From the NCBI GenBank assembly GCA_965222425.1, contig CBDCTW010000005.1, forward strand, positions 130,988-194,987: a DNA stretch of 64,000 nucleotides, in the 5' to 3' direction. Shown here in pieces: positions 1 to 9,000 of this stretch. Position numbers and translations under genes: made by a program. Position 1 is the first letter of the stretch; the number at the start of each line of letters is the position of its first letter. Source of the DNA: CBDCNP01 sp965222425. GTDB lineage: Bacteria > Acidobacteriota > Vicinamibacteria > Marinacidobacterales > DATDRI01. A model generated the notes under the pieces. The model searched no databases. It was given only the letters and a program-made list of their open reading frames with translations, and was not told where the DNA came from.

Positions 1-50
1 CTTTTGTCGACTGGTTGACGAAGGCCTTTTCTTGAAAGCCGGGAGGTCGC

Positions 51-362
51 ATGGTGCGGCCTTCTAACTCGTGGAGGATTCAACTGAAGAAGCCCAGTCC
101 AAGATCACTTCTGGTTGCCTCTCTGGCCGGTGTTCTCGCCGTGCCGTTGGCGATGGCAACCTTCGGCGGCACTACCGCTGCCCATGAGATTGAGGAAGTC
201 CTTTGTTACGGCGTGAACAAATGTAAGGCTACCGGCGACTGCGGTGGCAAGGGACACTCCTGCGCCAATCAAAATGGCTGCAAGCGTCAAGAGTACCTTG
301 ACATGGACAAGGAGCTCTGCCTGAAGATAGACGGTGGACGCCTGACTTCGGGAGCAGAGTAG
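51..362 (+). CDS. Bufferin-like cysteine-rich periplasmic protein
   Basis: A 103-residue protein with a basic N-terminus and a hydrophobic stretch (about residues 18-44), consistent with a signal peptide, followed by a short mature part with six cysteines in spaced motifs (CYGVNKC, a DC, an SC, an NGC and a final LC before IDGGRL). This pattern resembles the BufA2-type bufferins, ribosomally made copper-binding periplasmic peptides normally modified by a DUF692-type (MNIO) enzyme. No such enzyme gene is visible in the window, although sequence left of position 1 is not available. GGGAGG at 41-46 is a good ribosome binding site for the ATG at 51. The family call rests on the cysteine pattern only. 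Confidence 0.7.
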   Translation: MVRPSNSWRIQLKKPSPRSLLVASLAGVLAVPLAMATFGGTTAAHEIEEVLCYGVNKCKATGDCGGKGHSCANQNGCKRQEYLDMDKELCLKIDGGRLTSGAE

Positions 363-388
363 GCTCAAGTACAAACTCCAAAGGAAGA

Positions 389-418
389 GGCCGGCGAGGC
401 CATAATTCCTCGCCGGTC
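389..418 (+). terminator. Stem-loop after the bufferin-like gene
   Basis: CCGGCGAGG at 391-399 pairs perfectly with CCTCGCCGG at 408-416 across an 8-base loop, 30 bases after the stop codon. There is no T-run after the stem, so it may be an mRNA-stabilising or attenuating hairpin rather than a classical intrinsic terminator. Confidence 0.45.
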
Positions 419-436
419 TGTCCATACAAAGGATAG

Positions 437-1045
437 ATGATGCAGAGAATGAATGCCAAATACGTCGTGCCGGCAGCCCTTGTCGCGAGTCTGATCATAG
501 GCGCCGCGATTGCACAGGGCGGGTCGCTGAAGATCGATGCAGAACACTCCTCCGTCACCTTTCAGGTGACGCATCTCATGTTCACGAAAGTCGACGGTTA
601 GTTTCGCGAGTTCGAGGGGACTTTCGACCTCGATGAAGACACCAACACGATCTCGAATGTCGTGGTGACGATCCAGACTGCCAGCGTCGATACCAACGTC
701 GAGGCAAGAGACAAGGACTTGCGCAGCAAGCGCTTTTTCAACGTGGAGAAGTACCCTACCCTCACCTTCAAGAGCACCGCTCCTGCCAAACTGAACGGCA
801 AGAAGGGGAAGATGAAAGGCACCCTAACCATGCATGGTGTGGAGAAAGAAGCGGTTCTGGATGCCGAGCTTCTCGGAAAAGGCAAGGATCCCTGGGGCAA
901 TTTGAAGTATGGATTCCAAGCTACCACCGTTATCAACCGGAAGGACTTCGGTATGACGTGGAACGAGGCCCTCGAAGCCGGTGGAATCTTGGTTGGCGAA
1001 GAAGTGACGGTGAGGATCAATCTCGAGGCCGCGCCCGAATCCTGA
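437..1045 (+). pseudogene. YceI-family periplasmic lipocalin-like protein, interrupted by TAG
   Basis: From ATG 437 (a second ATG follows at 440) the reading frame runs 202 codons with a signal peptide (hydrophobic AALVASLIIGAAIA) and a complete YceI fold signature: IDAEHSSVTFQVTHLMF, FREFEG, the SVDTN/RDKDLRS segment, FFNVEKYPT and LTMHGV. Codon 55 (599-601) is TAG, exactly between VDG and FREFEG, where family members carry an ordinary residue. YceI proteins bind isoprenoid-like lipids in the periplasm and are often stress induced. Everything before and after the stop is well conserved, so this is either a very recent nonsense mutation, a readthrough site, or a base error. Confidence 0.85.
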
Positions 1046-1097
1046 GGACCGGGTGTCCACTTGACCGAGGGTGTGCCTCCCGGTGGAGTTCGGGAGT

Positions 1098-1141
1098 GGC
1101 GCCTGGCTAGGTACCTCGAGGCAACCCCATATTTTGGCGCC
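1098..1141. repeat. Single copy of a palindromic ~44-bp intergenic repeat
   Basis: GGCGCC at 1098-1103 and GGCGCC at 1136-1141 flank a 32-bp core containing TGGCTAGGT and CCCATATTTT. In reverse complement the core matches units of the array at 21001-21302 (shared ACCTAGCCAGGC and CCAAAATA blocks) and the copies at 15738-15850. It lies between the YceI gene and the M19 dipeptidase. Confidence 0.7.
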
Positions 1142-1179
1142 AATCGCGAGGTGCAAGGCACACCTTTTGTTTTTGGCCT

Positions 1180-1185
1180 TACAAT
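1180..1185 (+). promoter_or_regulatory. -10 box TACAAT, 13 nt before an ATG
   Basis: TACAAT begins 13 bases upstream of ATG 1193. With normal spacing the transcript would begin at about the A of that codon, so the mRNA would be leaderless. No clear -35 hexamer is seen. This favours ATG 1193 over ATG 1184, which overlaps the box. Confidence 0.45.
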
Positions 1186-1192
1186 GTGCCCG

Positions 1193-2301
1193 ATGCCGCG
1201 CTCGCTCCGCTACGTACTCTCCATCTTAGTAATCCTTCTGGTCGTCTTCTTCCTCATCGATCTAGAACCCACTCCCCGATACCCACCTCCCGCGGTGGAG
1301 CCGGGTCCAGCGGCGATTCGAATTCACCGCGAGGCCATCGTGATCGACCTTCATGTGGACTCCCTCCTCTGGCCACGTGATCTCGACCTCCCACCCTCTG
1401 GTGGACACGTGGATTTTTCGCGCATGCGGAAGGGGGCTTGGACGCTGCTGCTTTCACCCACGCCACCCACTTTTTCGGCATGGCGGAGCTCAAGGCCTTC
1501 CATGATTTCTGGCCACCCGCGACTTGGATCTCTCCTTGGGAGCGGCTTCAATATCAGCTCGCACGCATGCGGGATTTCGTCGCTCAATCGGATGGCCGCG
1601 TGCGGGAGGTCGAGACCGCCGCGGCCATTCTGGAAAACCATCGACGAGGCGTTCTCTCAGTCTTTCACGGCATTGAAGGCGCCCATGCTCTGGGCACTGA
1701 CCTCTCGCGAGTCGAGGACGTGAAACGCCAAGGCGTGCTCTTCATCGGGCCGGTGCACTTGGCCGACAATGAGTACGGTGGGAGCTCCCAGGGCTCGAAC
1801 CAGGGGCTCACCGATCGGGGTCGGCAATTGATTCGCGAGATGAATCGGCACCGCATCCTGGTCGATCTCTCGCATGCCGGTCCGAAGAGTTTCGAACAAT
1901 CACTCGCACTTACCACTTTGCCTCCCCTCGTCAGTCACGCCGGCGCGCGCGCGGTCCACGGTACGCCGCGGAACCTCAGCGATGATCAGATCCGTGCGAT
2001 AGCCGCCAGGAACGGAGTGATCGGCGTCATGCTGGCCCCACCGGCCACGGAGCAATCGGATCTACTCGAAGTGATGGCTCACTTCCGGCATATGGTCTCC
2101 GTTGGAGGAGAGGATGTAGTGGCGCTTGGAAGTGACTTCGATGGTTTCGTGCAAACACCAATCGATGCCACCGGGCTTCCGCAGCTGACCCAGCTCATGC
2201 TCGATGCCGCGTGGAGCGAAGAAAGAATCCGCAAGATCTTGGGGGAAAACGTCCTTCGTGTGCTCGAAGAGCGGGTACACAAAGGGGTATCCAATCATTG
2301 A
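1193..2301 (+). pseudogene. Membrane dipeptidase (M19, renal dipeptidase family), frameshifted
   Basis: A zinc dipeptidase of family M19. The N-terminal part (1193 to about 1440) has a membrane anchor (RYVLSILVILLVVFFLI) and the first metal motif HVDS. The rest is in the next frame: FHGIEGAH (bridging Glu), LSHAG, SHAGARAVHG and GSDFDGF, all expected ligand motifs. The frames join at the run GGGGG near 1430-1436; restoring one G gives the usual MRKGGLDAAAF. The gene is otherwise full length (about 370 residues), so a single deleted G is the only lesion. It is followed with overlap by the DUF2784 gene. Either a recent inactivation or a homopolymer sequencing error. Confidence 0.85.
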
Positions 2302-2675
2302 AGCTCGTATATACCTTGGCCGCCGAAGCCACAGTTCTATTGCACTTCGCCTGGATCGTTTTCGTCGTCACCGGGGTGTTTTGGTTACGTCACCACCCAC
2401 GTTTACGACGGAGCCACTTGCTTACGGTCACCTACAGTCTGGCGACCGAAGTCTTCCGTTGGATCTGCCCGTTGACTCACCTCGAGCAAGCATTGTGGAG
2501 GCGAGCCGGTTCTTCGGCCTACCAGGGAGCCTTCCTGATTCACTACGTGGAGAAGTTGATCTATTTCCGTGCTCCGCAATGGCTCTTGGTGAGTCTAGCG
2601 GCGCTTCTACTCGCCGTCACGCTGGTGTTCTACTTCCGTCCTCTCCCGCCTCGGAGCACCGAGCGGACGGGTTAG
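2298..2675 (+). CDS. DUF2784 membrane protein
   Basis: A 125-residue integral membrane protein with three to four hydrophobic segments. Family marks include LLHFAWIVFVVTG near the N-terminus, FRWICPLTHLEQ in the middle and YQGAFLIHYVEKLIYF, all typical of DUF2784, whose function is unknown. The start chosen is TTG 2298, which overlaps the TGA of the dipeptidase frame (TTGA), so translation is probably coupled; initiating there gives KLVYTLAAEATVLLHF as the first helix. It ends 6 bp before the convergent dihydrouridine synthase gene. Confidence 0.8.
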   Translation: MKLVYTLAAEATVLLHFAWIVFVVTGVFWLRHHPRLRRSHLLTVTYSLATEVFRWICPLTHLEQALWRRAGSSAYQGAFLIHYVEKLIYFRAPQWLLVSLAALLLAVTLVFYFRPLPPRSTERTG

Positions 2676-2681
2676 ACATGC

Positions 2682-3716
2682 TTAGATAGGCGAGGGTGCG
2701 AAACTGTCTTCTTCTTCCGGTAGCCGACAGGTCGACTCTGTGAAGTAGTCTTCGAACACGTCAGTAACTTCCGGAAGTGTCTTCGAAGCGTAGATGTTCC
2801 GTCTAAGGGCTGCGCCTCCCGGGAGACCCTTCGAGATCCACCCTATCAGAGCCTTCACACGATTCACTACCAGCTTATCCGGCAAATACTCCTTCAGACT
2901 CTGCGTGAAAAACGAGATGGCCTGCAGGTAGTCGTTTATCGTCGGAGGGGACGATTCCCTACCGCCAAGCTCGTCGCTCACTTGGCGGAACACCCAAGGA
3001 TTCTCGAGGGCGCCGCGGCCGATCATGATCGCGTCCACACCGGTCTCGGCGACCATCGCACGGGCATCTTCCGCGGAGCGCACGTCTCCATTTCCGATGA
3101 CGGGAATCTTTACCGCTTCCTTGACATCTCGAATGACACGCCAGGCGGCCTTCCCGCCGTGTCGTTCACTGCGACATCGCGGGTGCACGGTGATGGCGGC
3201 GGCACCGGCATCTTCGAGCGCGCAGGCCACCTCTCGAGCGTTGATGGAATCATAATCCCAGCCAGAACGGATCTTCGCCGTCACCGGGATGCTGGCCGAC
3301 TTCACCATCCGAGAAATGAGCTGGCTCGCTCGCTCCACATCACGCATCAAGGCCGCTCCTGCGCCGAGCCGCGTCACTTTGGGAACTGGGCACCCCATGT
3401 TGACGTCGACCAGGTCAGCGCCGAACTCGCCAACCATGTTGGCCGCCTCGGCGAGTCGGTCAGGATCAGTTCCGAATACCTGGACGCCTACCGGTCGTTC
3501 TTCGTGCGTCACGGCCGCGATCTCTCGTGAAGCCTGGCTACCACGAGTCAACCCCTCGGAGCTCACCATCTCGGTCACCACCAGACCGCAGCCACCGAGC
3601 CGCCTTACCAAGCCACGGAAGGCTCGATCGGTATGCCCGGCAAGTGGAGCGAGTACCAAGGGCGGATTCACCTCGAGACTATCCCCGAGACTATTGTTAA
3701 TGACCAGGGGTTTCAT
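2682..3716 (-). CDS. dusB: tRNA-dihydrouridine synthase (DusB-like)
   Basis: An FMN- and NADPH-dependent enzyme reducing uridine to dihydrouridine in the tRNA D-loop. The 344-residue product from ATG 3716 has the TIM-barrel marks LAPLAGHTDRAF, the catalytic cysteine in NMGCP (Cys109), KIRSGWD, TVHPRCR and the phosphate-binding IGNGDVRS and MIGRGALENPWVF segments. A longer frame extends upstream to 3833 but would overlap the S4 gene; ATG 3716 directly follows that gene's stop (3719-3721), the normal operon arrangement. It is the last gene of the minus-strand operon that begins with the ABC permease. Assignment to the DusB rather than another Dus subgroup is by general similarity. Confidence 0.9.
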   Translation of the reverse strand: MKPLVINNSLGDSLEVNPPLVLAPLAGHTDRAFRGLVRRLGGCGLVVTEMVSSEGLTRGSQASREIAAVTHEERPVGVQVFGTDPDRLAEAANMVGEFGADLVDVNMGCPVPKVTRLGAGAALMRDVERASQLISRMVKSASIPVTAKIRSGWDYDSINAREVACALEDAGAAAITVHPRCRSERHGGKAAWRVIRDVKEAVKIPVIGNGDVRSAEDARAMVAETGVDAIMIGRGALENPWVFRQVSDELGGRESSPPTINDYLQAISFFTQSLKEYLPDKLVVNRVKALIGWISKGLPGGAALRRNIYASKTLPEVTDVFEDYFTESTCRLPEEEDSFAPSPI

Positions 3717-3718
3717 AC

Positions 3719-4000
3719 CTACGGTTCCTCGACCCGACTCTCCTCTACTATCCTGTACAGCTTTCGGGCTTCCACCGCCGACGGAGCCCTTTCTGGAATC
3801 TGCTCGACCTCGATCGTAAGCCGCCTGTTCCAAAGCCTCAAACCGAGCCGATCTCCCGGTGCGACTTCCTTGCCCGCCCGCGCCGGCCTCCCGTTCAAGG
3901 TCACCGCCCCCTCCTCACAAAGCTCCTTGGCAAGCGTTCGACGCTTCACCAGCCGCGATTGCCTGAGGAAGTTATCTACTCGCAATCGCGAATCCGTCAA
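3719..4000 (-). CDS. S4-domain RNA-binding protein (Hsp15/RqcP-like)
   Basis: A 93-residue basic protein that is little more than one S4 domain: RVDNFLRQSRLVKRRTLAKELCEEGAVTLNGRPARAGKEVAPGD. This is the compact architecture of Hsp15/RqcP proteins, which bind 50S subunits carrying stalled nascent chains or rRNA. The residues after position 60 form the beta-hairpin that usually closes the fold. It lies between the SurA-like gene and dusB, with dusB starting 3 bases beyond its stop codon. Which of the S4 sub-types it belongs to cannot be told from sequence alone. Confidence 0.85.
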   Translation of the reverse strand: MTDSRLRVDNFLRQSRLVKRRTLAKELCEEGAVTLNGRPARAGKEVAPGDRLGLRLWNRRLTIEVEQIPERAPSAVEARKLYRIVEESRVEEP

Positions 4001-4023
4001 TTACTGGGCCTTACCGGCCCTTA

Positions 4024-5046
4024 CTAGCTTGGGCTCTCGCCTGGAGCTTGCGCTTCCGTAGCCGGCTCAGCGGGCGCAGCGGGGTCCTTGGATTTCGGGT
4101 CCAGCTGGATCTCGATGATGGCTTGCTCCCGGAGTTTACTGATGTACTTCTTGCTTTGTTCCTGCACCTTTTCTTGATAGATGGAGTCGGCGATCGTTTT
4201 GCGGACGTCGTCGATCGGCGGGGTCTGCTCCTCCGTCCTTTCCTCCACCTTCACGATGTAGAACGCGGCACCCATGCGGAGCACCCCACTAATTTCACCC
4301 GGCGCGAGGTTGAAAGTCACCTCGTTCAGGGGCTCGGTGAGCTCACCCTTTTCGAAGAAACCTAGATCGCCGCCCGCGTCGCGCGATGAAGAATCCGAAT
4401 GAAGTCGGGCCACTTCGGCAAAGCTCGCTCCCTGTAGTAGATCTTGATGCATGCGCTTCGCTTTGTCCACGGCGTCGAACTCGGTGCTCGCCTCGAATCG
4501 CACGACGATCTCACGAAGCCGAACCTTGGCCGGCTCTGTGTATTCGGTGATGTGCTCTTGATAGTACTTTTCGATCTCTGGCTCGCTGACAGCAACCTTG
4601 TTGTCTACCTCGATGCGGCGGATCTCTTGAATCAGCAGACCATGTTCCCACTGTTTCTTGAAGTCGCTCATGCTCATCCCCTGCAGCTCCATCTGCCGGG
4701 TCAGCTCCGCGTCAGACTCGAGGTTCATCTCCTCCATGACGTTGGCCTTCCACTCTTCGAAATAGCGGGCCGGTACCTCGAGGCCCCTTTCGACGGCGAG
4801 CTGAAGGACGAGTATGTTGTCGACCATGCTCTCGAGGATGTCGGGACGCATCTCGACCATCCGGCGTCGCTGCTCTTCCACGCTAGCGTCCGGTCCCATC
4901 TGTTCGAGGACGCGCTGGACTTCGCGATCGAGCTCGGTCTTAGTGATGATCTTACCGTTCACTTTGGCCACCACCCGCTCTATTACTTCCCGCTGTGAAG
5001 GGCCGAGCGCCCCGATTAACGTGATTGCGATGAGTGTGTGTATCAT
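4024..5046 (-). CDS. Periplasmic peptidyl-prolyl isomerase, SurA-like (PpiC domain)
   Basis: A 340-residue exported chaperone. A short signal sequence (MIHTLIAITLIGALG) precedes a SurA N-domain (VIERVVAKVNGKIITKTELDREV, the usual first SurA motif), a helical middle part and one parvulin domain (KVRLREIVVRFE, FAEVARLHSDSSSRDAGGDLGFFEKGEL, GEISGVLRMGAAFYIVKVEERT). E. coli SurA has two parvulin domains; this one has a single one. The C-terminus is Pro/Ala rich. ATG 5046 with AGAGG upstream is preferred over the in-frame start at 5124, which would put 26 non-signal residues first. It is the second of two consecutive PpiC genes, so both probably serve outer-membrane protein folding. Confidence 0.88.
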   Translation of the reverse strand: MIHTLIAITLIGALGPSQREVIERVVAKVNGKIITKTELDREVQRVLEQMGPDASVEEQRRRMVEMRPDILESMVDNILVLQLAVERGLEVPARYFEEWKANVMEEMNLESDAELTRQMELQGMSMSDFKKQWEHGLLIQEIRRIEVDNKVAVSEPEIEKYYQEHITEYTEPAKVRLREIVVRFEASTEFDAVDKAKRMHQDLLQGASFAEVARLHSDSSSRDAGGDLGFFEKGELTEPLNEVTFNLAPGEISGVLRMGAAFYIVKVEERTEEQTPPIDDVRKTIADSIYQEKVQEQSKKYISKLREQAIIEIQLDPKSKDPAAPAEPATEAQAPGESPS

Positions 5047-5074
5047 GTTTTTTCTAGCCTCTGACGACTGATGA

Positions 5075-6055
5075 CTACTGTTCGCTGGCCGACGCGTCGT
5101 CGCGCGGCCGAATGTCATACCCATTCCGACTCATGAACGGGAAGTCCAATTGCTCGGTATCGACCCAGACCGGGTAACGCTGCTGCAAATCTTCCATAAA
5201 CAGTGCTAGCGCTTCGTCGCTCTTCTTGCGCAGCAACTCCACCCGGATGGCATCTTCCACCTCTTTCAGTAGCAAGTCCCGCGCCGGGTACGTTTCATCG
5301 ACGCGGAAAATGTGAAACCCAAAGTCCGTCTTGACGACAGGAGACAAATTTCCCTTCTTGATGGCGAACACTTCTCTCTCGAAAGATGCCGGCAGCTCGC
5401 CACGGCGAAACGCGCCGAGGTGACCACCGTTTTCGGCCTCGGGTCCTACCGAATGCGCTCGAGCCAGTTCGTCGAAGCGAGATTTGTCGGCGGTCAGCTC
5501 CGCGTGCAGCCGGTTCGCCGCCTCTTCTTCCCCGACGAGTATCTGGGAGATCGCAACCGCCTCGGGCCGTTTGTAAAAAGTGCGGTTGGCCTCATAGTAA
5601 GCGGCGATCTCTTCTTCGGTGACCGCGACGTCTTTCAAGATTTTACCATCCATGAGTTTCTTGAGCGTCAGGTGAGCCGTTAAGTCGCGCGGATTGCGAC
5701 GCGGCCGCCCCTCCTGCTCAGCCCGTTGAGCTTGCGAACTCTGTCCCGCTCCCGGCACCGACACCAGCAGCTGGGCACTGAGCGCTTCGAGTTCACCTAG
5801 AGCGACTTCGATTCCTGCATCCTCGGCGGCCCGCAACAACAGCAACTCCTCGATGAGCTGTTCCAACAAAGCCGATTTCAGCTCGCCTCCGACAAGCGGA
5901 ACGTCTTCCTCGCTGACCGCACGGACGTAGCCCTCGAACTCCGAACGTCTCACGACGTCGTTGCCGACCTGCGCGATGACCGGATCGGCAGGGGGCGGCG
6001 TGCAACCCATCATCACCACAAGTCCCACAGCCGAGGCCGCTTGCGGCCACCTCAC
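5075..6055 (-). CDS. PpiC-type peptidyl-prolyl isomerase lipoprotein
   Basis: A 326-residue lipoprotein: hydrophobic N-terminus ending in the lipobox VVMMGC, then a SurA/PrsA-type N-domain (VIAQVGNDVVRRSEFEGYVRA) and a parvulin domain around residues 160-270 (AVAISQILVGEEEAAN, FDELARAHSVGPEAENGGHLGAFRRGELP, VVKTDFGFHIFRVDE). Such lipoproteins act as foldases at the periplasmic face of a membrane. The start codon overlaps the mfd stop (ATGA at 6052-6055), so the two are translationally coupled, and the next isomerase gene starts about 30 bases downstream. Confidence 0.88.
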   Translation of the reverse strand: MRWPQAASAVGLVVMMGCTPPPADPVIAQVGNDVVRRSEFEGYVRAVSEEDVPLVGGELKSALLEQLIEELLLLRAAEDAGIEVALGELEALSAQLLVSVPGAGQSSQAQRAEQEGRPRRNPRDLTAHLTLKKLMDGKILKDVAVTEEEIAAYYEANRTFYKRPEAVAISQILVGEEEAANRLHAELTADKSRFDELARAHSVGPEAENGGHLGAFRRGELPASFEREVFAIKKGNLSPVVKTDFGFHIFRVDETYPARDLLLKEVEDAIRVELLRKKSDEALALFMEDLQQRYPVWVDTEQLDFPFMSRNGYDIRPRDDASASEQ

Positions 6056-9000
6056 GTTCTGACCTCCTCCTTCGGGCTAGTTCCTTCCATCTTAGAGTAG
6101 GGAGAGAGCTCGAGCAAAACCTCCCGCACCCGGAGGAGAATGTCGTCGGGCCCGGTTCGAGTCAGCGGCAGCTTGAGGACTCCCCCCGGCGTCATCCGTG
6201 CGTTCGGAAGCTCCTCGGCGAGCTTGACCAGGCTCGTGGGGTCGACCGGAGACGCGGCGTCGAATCGAAAAGCCAGCAGATCGTCATCGCGTTCGATCGC
6301 CACCACCAGTAAACGCTCCGCCAAGAGTCTGAGGCGAGCGTACTCGAAGAGCCTTCCGACCGAGTGCGGAATCGTGCCGTAGCGATCGCCCATCTCCGCC
6401 GCCAACCCTTCGATGGCTTCAGCGTCGCTGGCAGTGGAAACTCGCTTGTAGACCGACATGCGTTGATTGATATCGGCAACAAACGACTCTGGGATCTTCA
6501 GATCGATCTTGAGATTCAAGGTGGATCGAGCGAGCTCTGCCTCTTCCCCGGACAGCTCCCGAATCGTCTGCTCCAAGAGCTTGCAGTAAAGATCGAATCC
6601 CACCGCATCGATGTGCCCGTGTTGTTCGCCGCCGAGTAAATTGCCCGCGCCCCGCAACTCGAGATCCAGCGCCGCGATGCGAAAGCCGGCGCCGAGGTCG
6701 CTGAACTCGCGGATCGCGGCGAGCCGGCGCCGGGCAATGGGGGTCATGGCGTTCTCATCGGGAACGAGGAAATAGGCATAGGCTCGCCGGTTAGAGCGGC
6801 CGACGCGTCCGCGGAGCTGATAGAGCTGGGAGAGGCCAAAGCTGTCGGCACGATGGACGATCAGTGTATTAACGAGCGGTATGTCCAGACCGTTCTCGAT
6901 TATGGTCGTGCTAACCAACACGTCGAACTCCTGTCGGATGAATCGAAGCATGGTCCGCTCGAGGTCCGACTCTTTCATCTGGCCGTGGCCGACTCCGATC
7001 CGGGCCTCGGGCACGAGCCGCTGCAGAAAAGATGCCATCGAATAAATGGAACTTACCCGATTGTGAACGAAGTACACCTGACCACCTCGCCCCAGCTCAT
7101 AGCGAAGGGCCTCGGCCAAGATCTTCGGGTTCAGGCGGGTGACGTAGGTCTGAATCGCCATCCGATCCTTCGGCGGTGTCTCGATAACGGAAAGATCGCG
7201 AATGCCAGAAAGGGACATATGGAGCGTGCGCGGGATAGGGGTAGCGGTCATCGTCACGCAGTCTACTTCCTTGCGTAGCCTCTTCAATCGCTCTTTATGC
7301 CCTACGCCGAATCGCTGCTCTTCGTCCACCACGAGAAGGCCCAGGTCTTTGAACTGGACGTCCTTGGAAAAGAGACGGTGTGTTCCGATGACCACGTCGA
7401 CGGCACCGGCGGCGAGCTTCTTGACGATCGCTTTTTGCTCCTTCGGTGTGCGAAACCTAGAGAGCATCTCCACTCGAACCGGGAAAGCGATGAAACGGGA
7501 CCGGAAGGTATGAAGATGTTGAAAAGCTAAGACGGTAGTGGGCACAAGAACCGCCACTTGTTTTCCATCCATCACCGTCTTGAACGCGGCACGCATCGCG
7601 ACTTCCGTCTTCCCATAACCCACGTCGCCGCAGAGGAGTCGATCCATCGGGAAAGGCGCCTCCATGTCACGCTTGACATCTTCGATAGCCTGCGCTTGAT
7701 CCACCGTCTCCTCATACTCGAATTGATCCTCGAGCTCGCGCTGCCAATGAGTATCGGGAGCGCAGGAGTGACCGGGCATGGACTTGCGCGCCGCGTACAA
7801 CTTCAGGAGCTCCTGCGCCATGTCCCGCATCGATTTTTTCACCCGGCGCTTGACCCGTTCCCACCCCGTACCGCCCAGTTTGTCGATACGCGGCTTCTGG
7901 CTTTCGGCGCTCGAGTACTTCTCGAGCAGTTCGAGCTTCTCTACCGGAACGTAAAGCTTGTCCGCTCCCAAGTACTCGAGAAGGACGAACTCACTACTTC
8001 CCGACTGCTCCGCAATCTGACGCAGTCCGGCGAAAACACCGATCCCATGATCGGCGTGAACGACGTAGTCGCCGACCTTCAAGTCCCGAAAGTCGGAAAG
8101 AAAGCGACCGAGCTTGCGCGACCGCCTCCGCTCCGGCCGTGGAGGCTCGTCGAAGACGTCTCTACCCGCAAACACCGCCTGCCCGAGCGAAGGAAGAAGG
8201 AATCCATGCGAGAGATTACCGATATGAAGCACAACCGTCCCGGGCGCTTGTGACTCTTCGGAAGCCATCGTGGCGGAGATCTTCGTTTCCTCAAGAATCT
8301 CCACCAGACGTTCTGCCAGCCCTCGGTTCGCGACGAAAACGTGAACGTGTCTTTGATTATCGAGCTGTCGTCGGATCTCGGTGAGGAAATCCTTGATCCT
8401 TCCACGAAAGGAGGGAAGCAGTTGGCTCGGAAGGTGAAGCGAGTTAGCTGCGCCTGCGGTCTGATCCATGACATCCATCTCTTGGATGGTGACCGAACGG
8501 TTGCCGAGGTGAGCGAAAAGGTCCTCTGGAGTCAGGAGAAGCTCTGCCGGCCGTGGATAAGCTGTCTCGTCGGTGGCCGCGATTTCCCCGTAGCTCTCGA
8601 GGACGCGCTCCCATTCCGACGCCACCTGCCGGGAGATTTCTGCCGGCTCCTCGACCAGGAGCATGCCTTCCCGTAAATAGTCGAAAAGCGTCGCGCGATA
8701 CTCTGCGAGGTGGGGAAGAACAAAAGAAGTTCCGGGGGGAAAGCTTTCTCGCTCGAGCCTGGCCTTCAATTCAAGGTCGCTTTCCCTCTCCTCGCTCAAC
8801 CGATCCAAAAGACGCTGGCGCTCGCCTTCCGTGAAGATCCACTCTCGAGCCGGATAGATCTCGGCCGATTCGAGCGAGACGGTCGTACGCTGGCTCTCTG
8901 GGTCAAAACTCCGGATTTCTTCCAGCGTGTCACCCACGAACTCGAGCCTCAGCGGCTCGGTGCGCGAAGGCGGATAGATATCCAGAATCCCTCCACGTCG

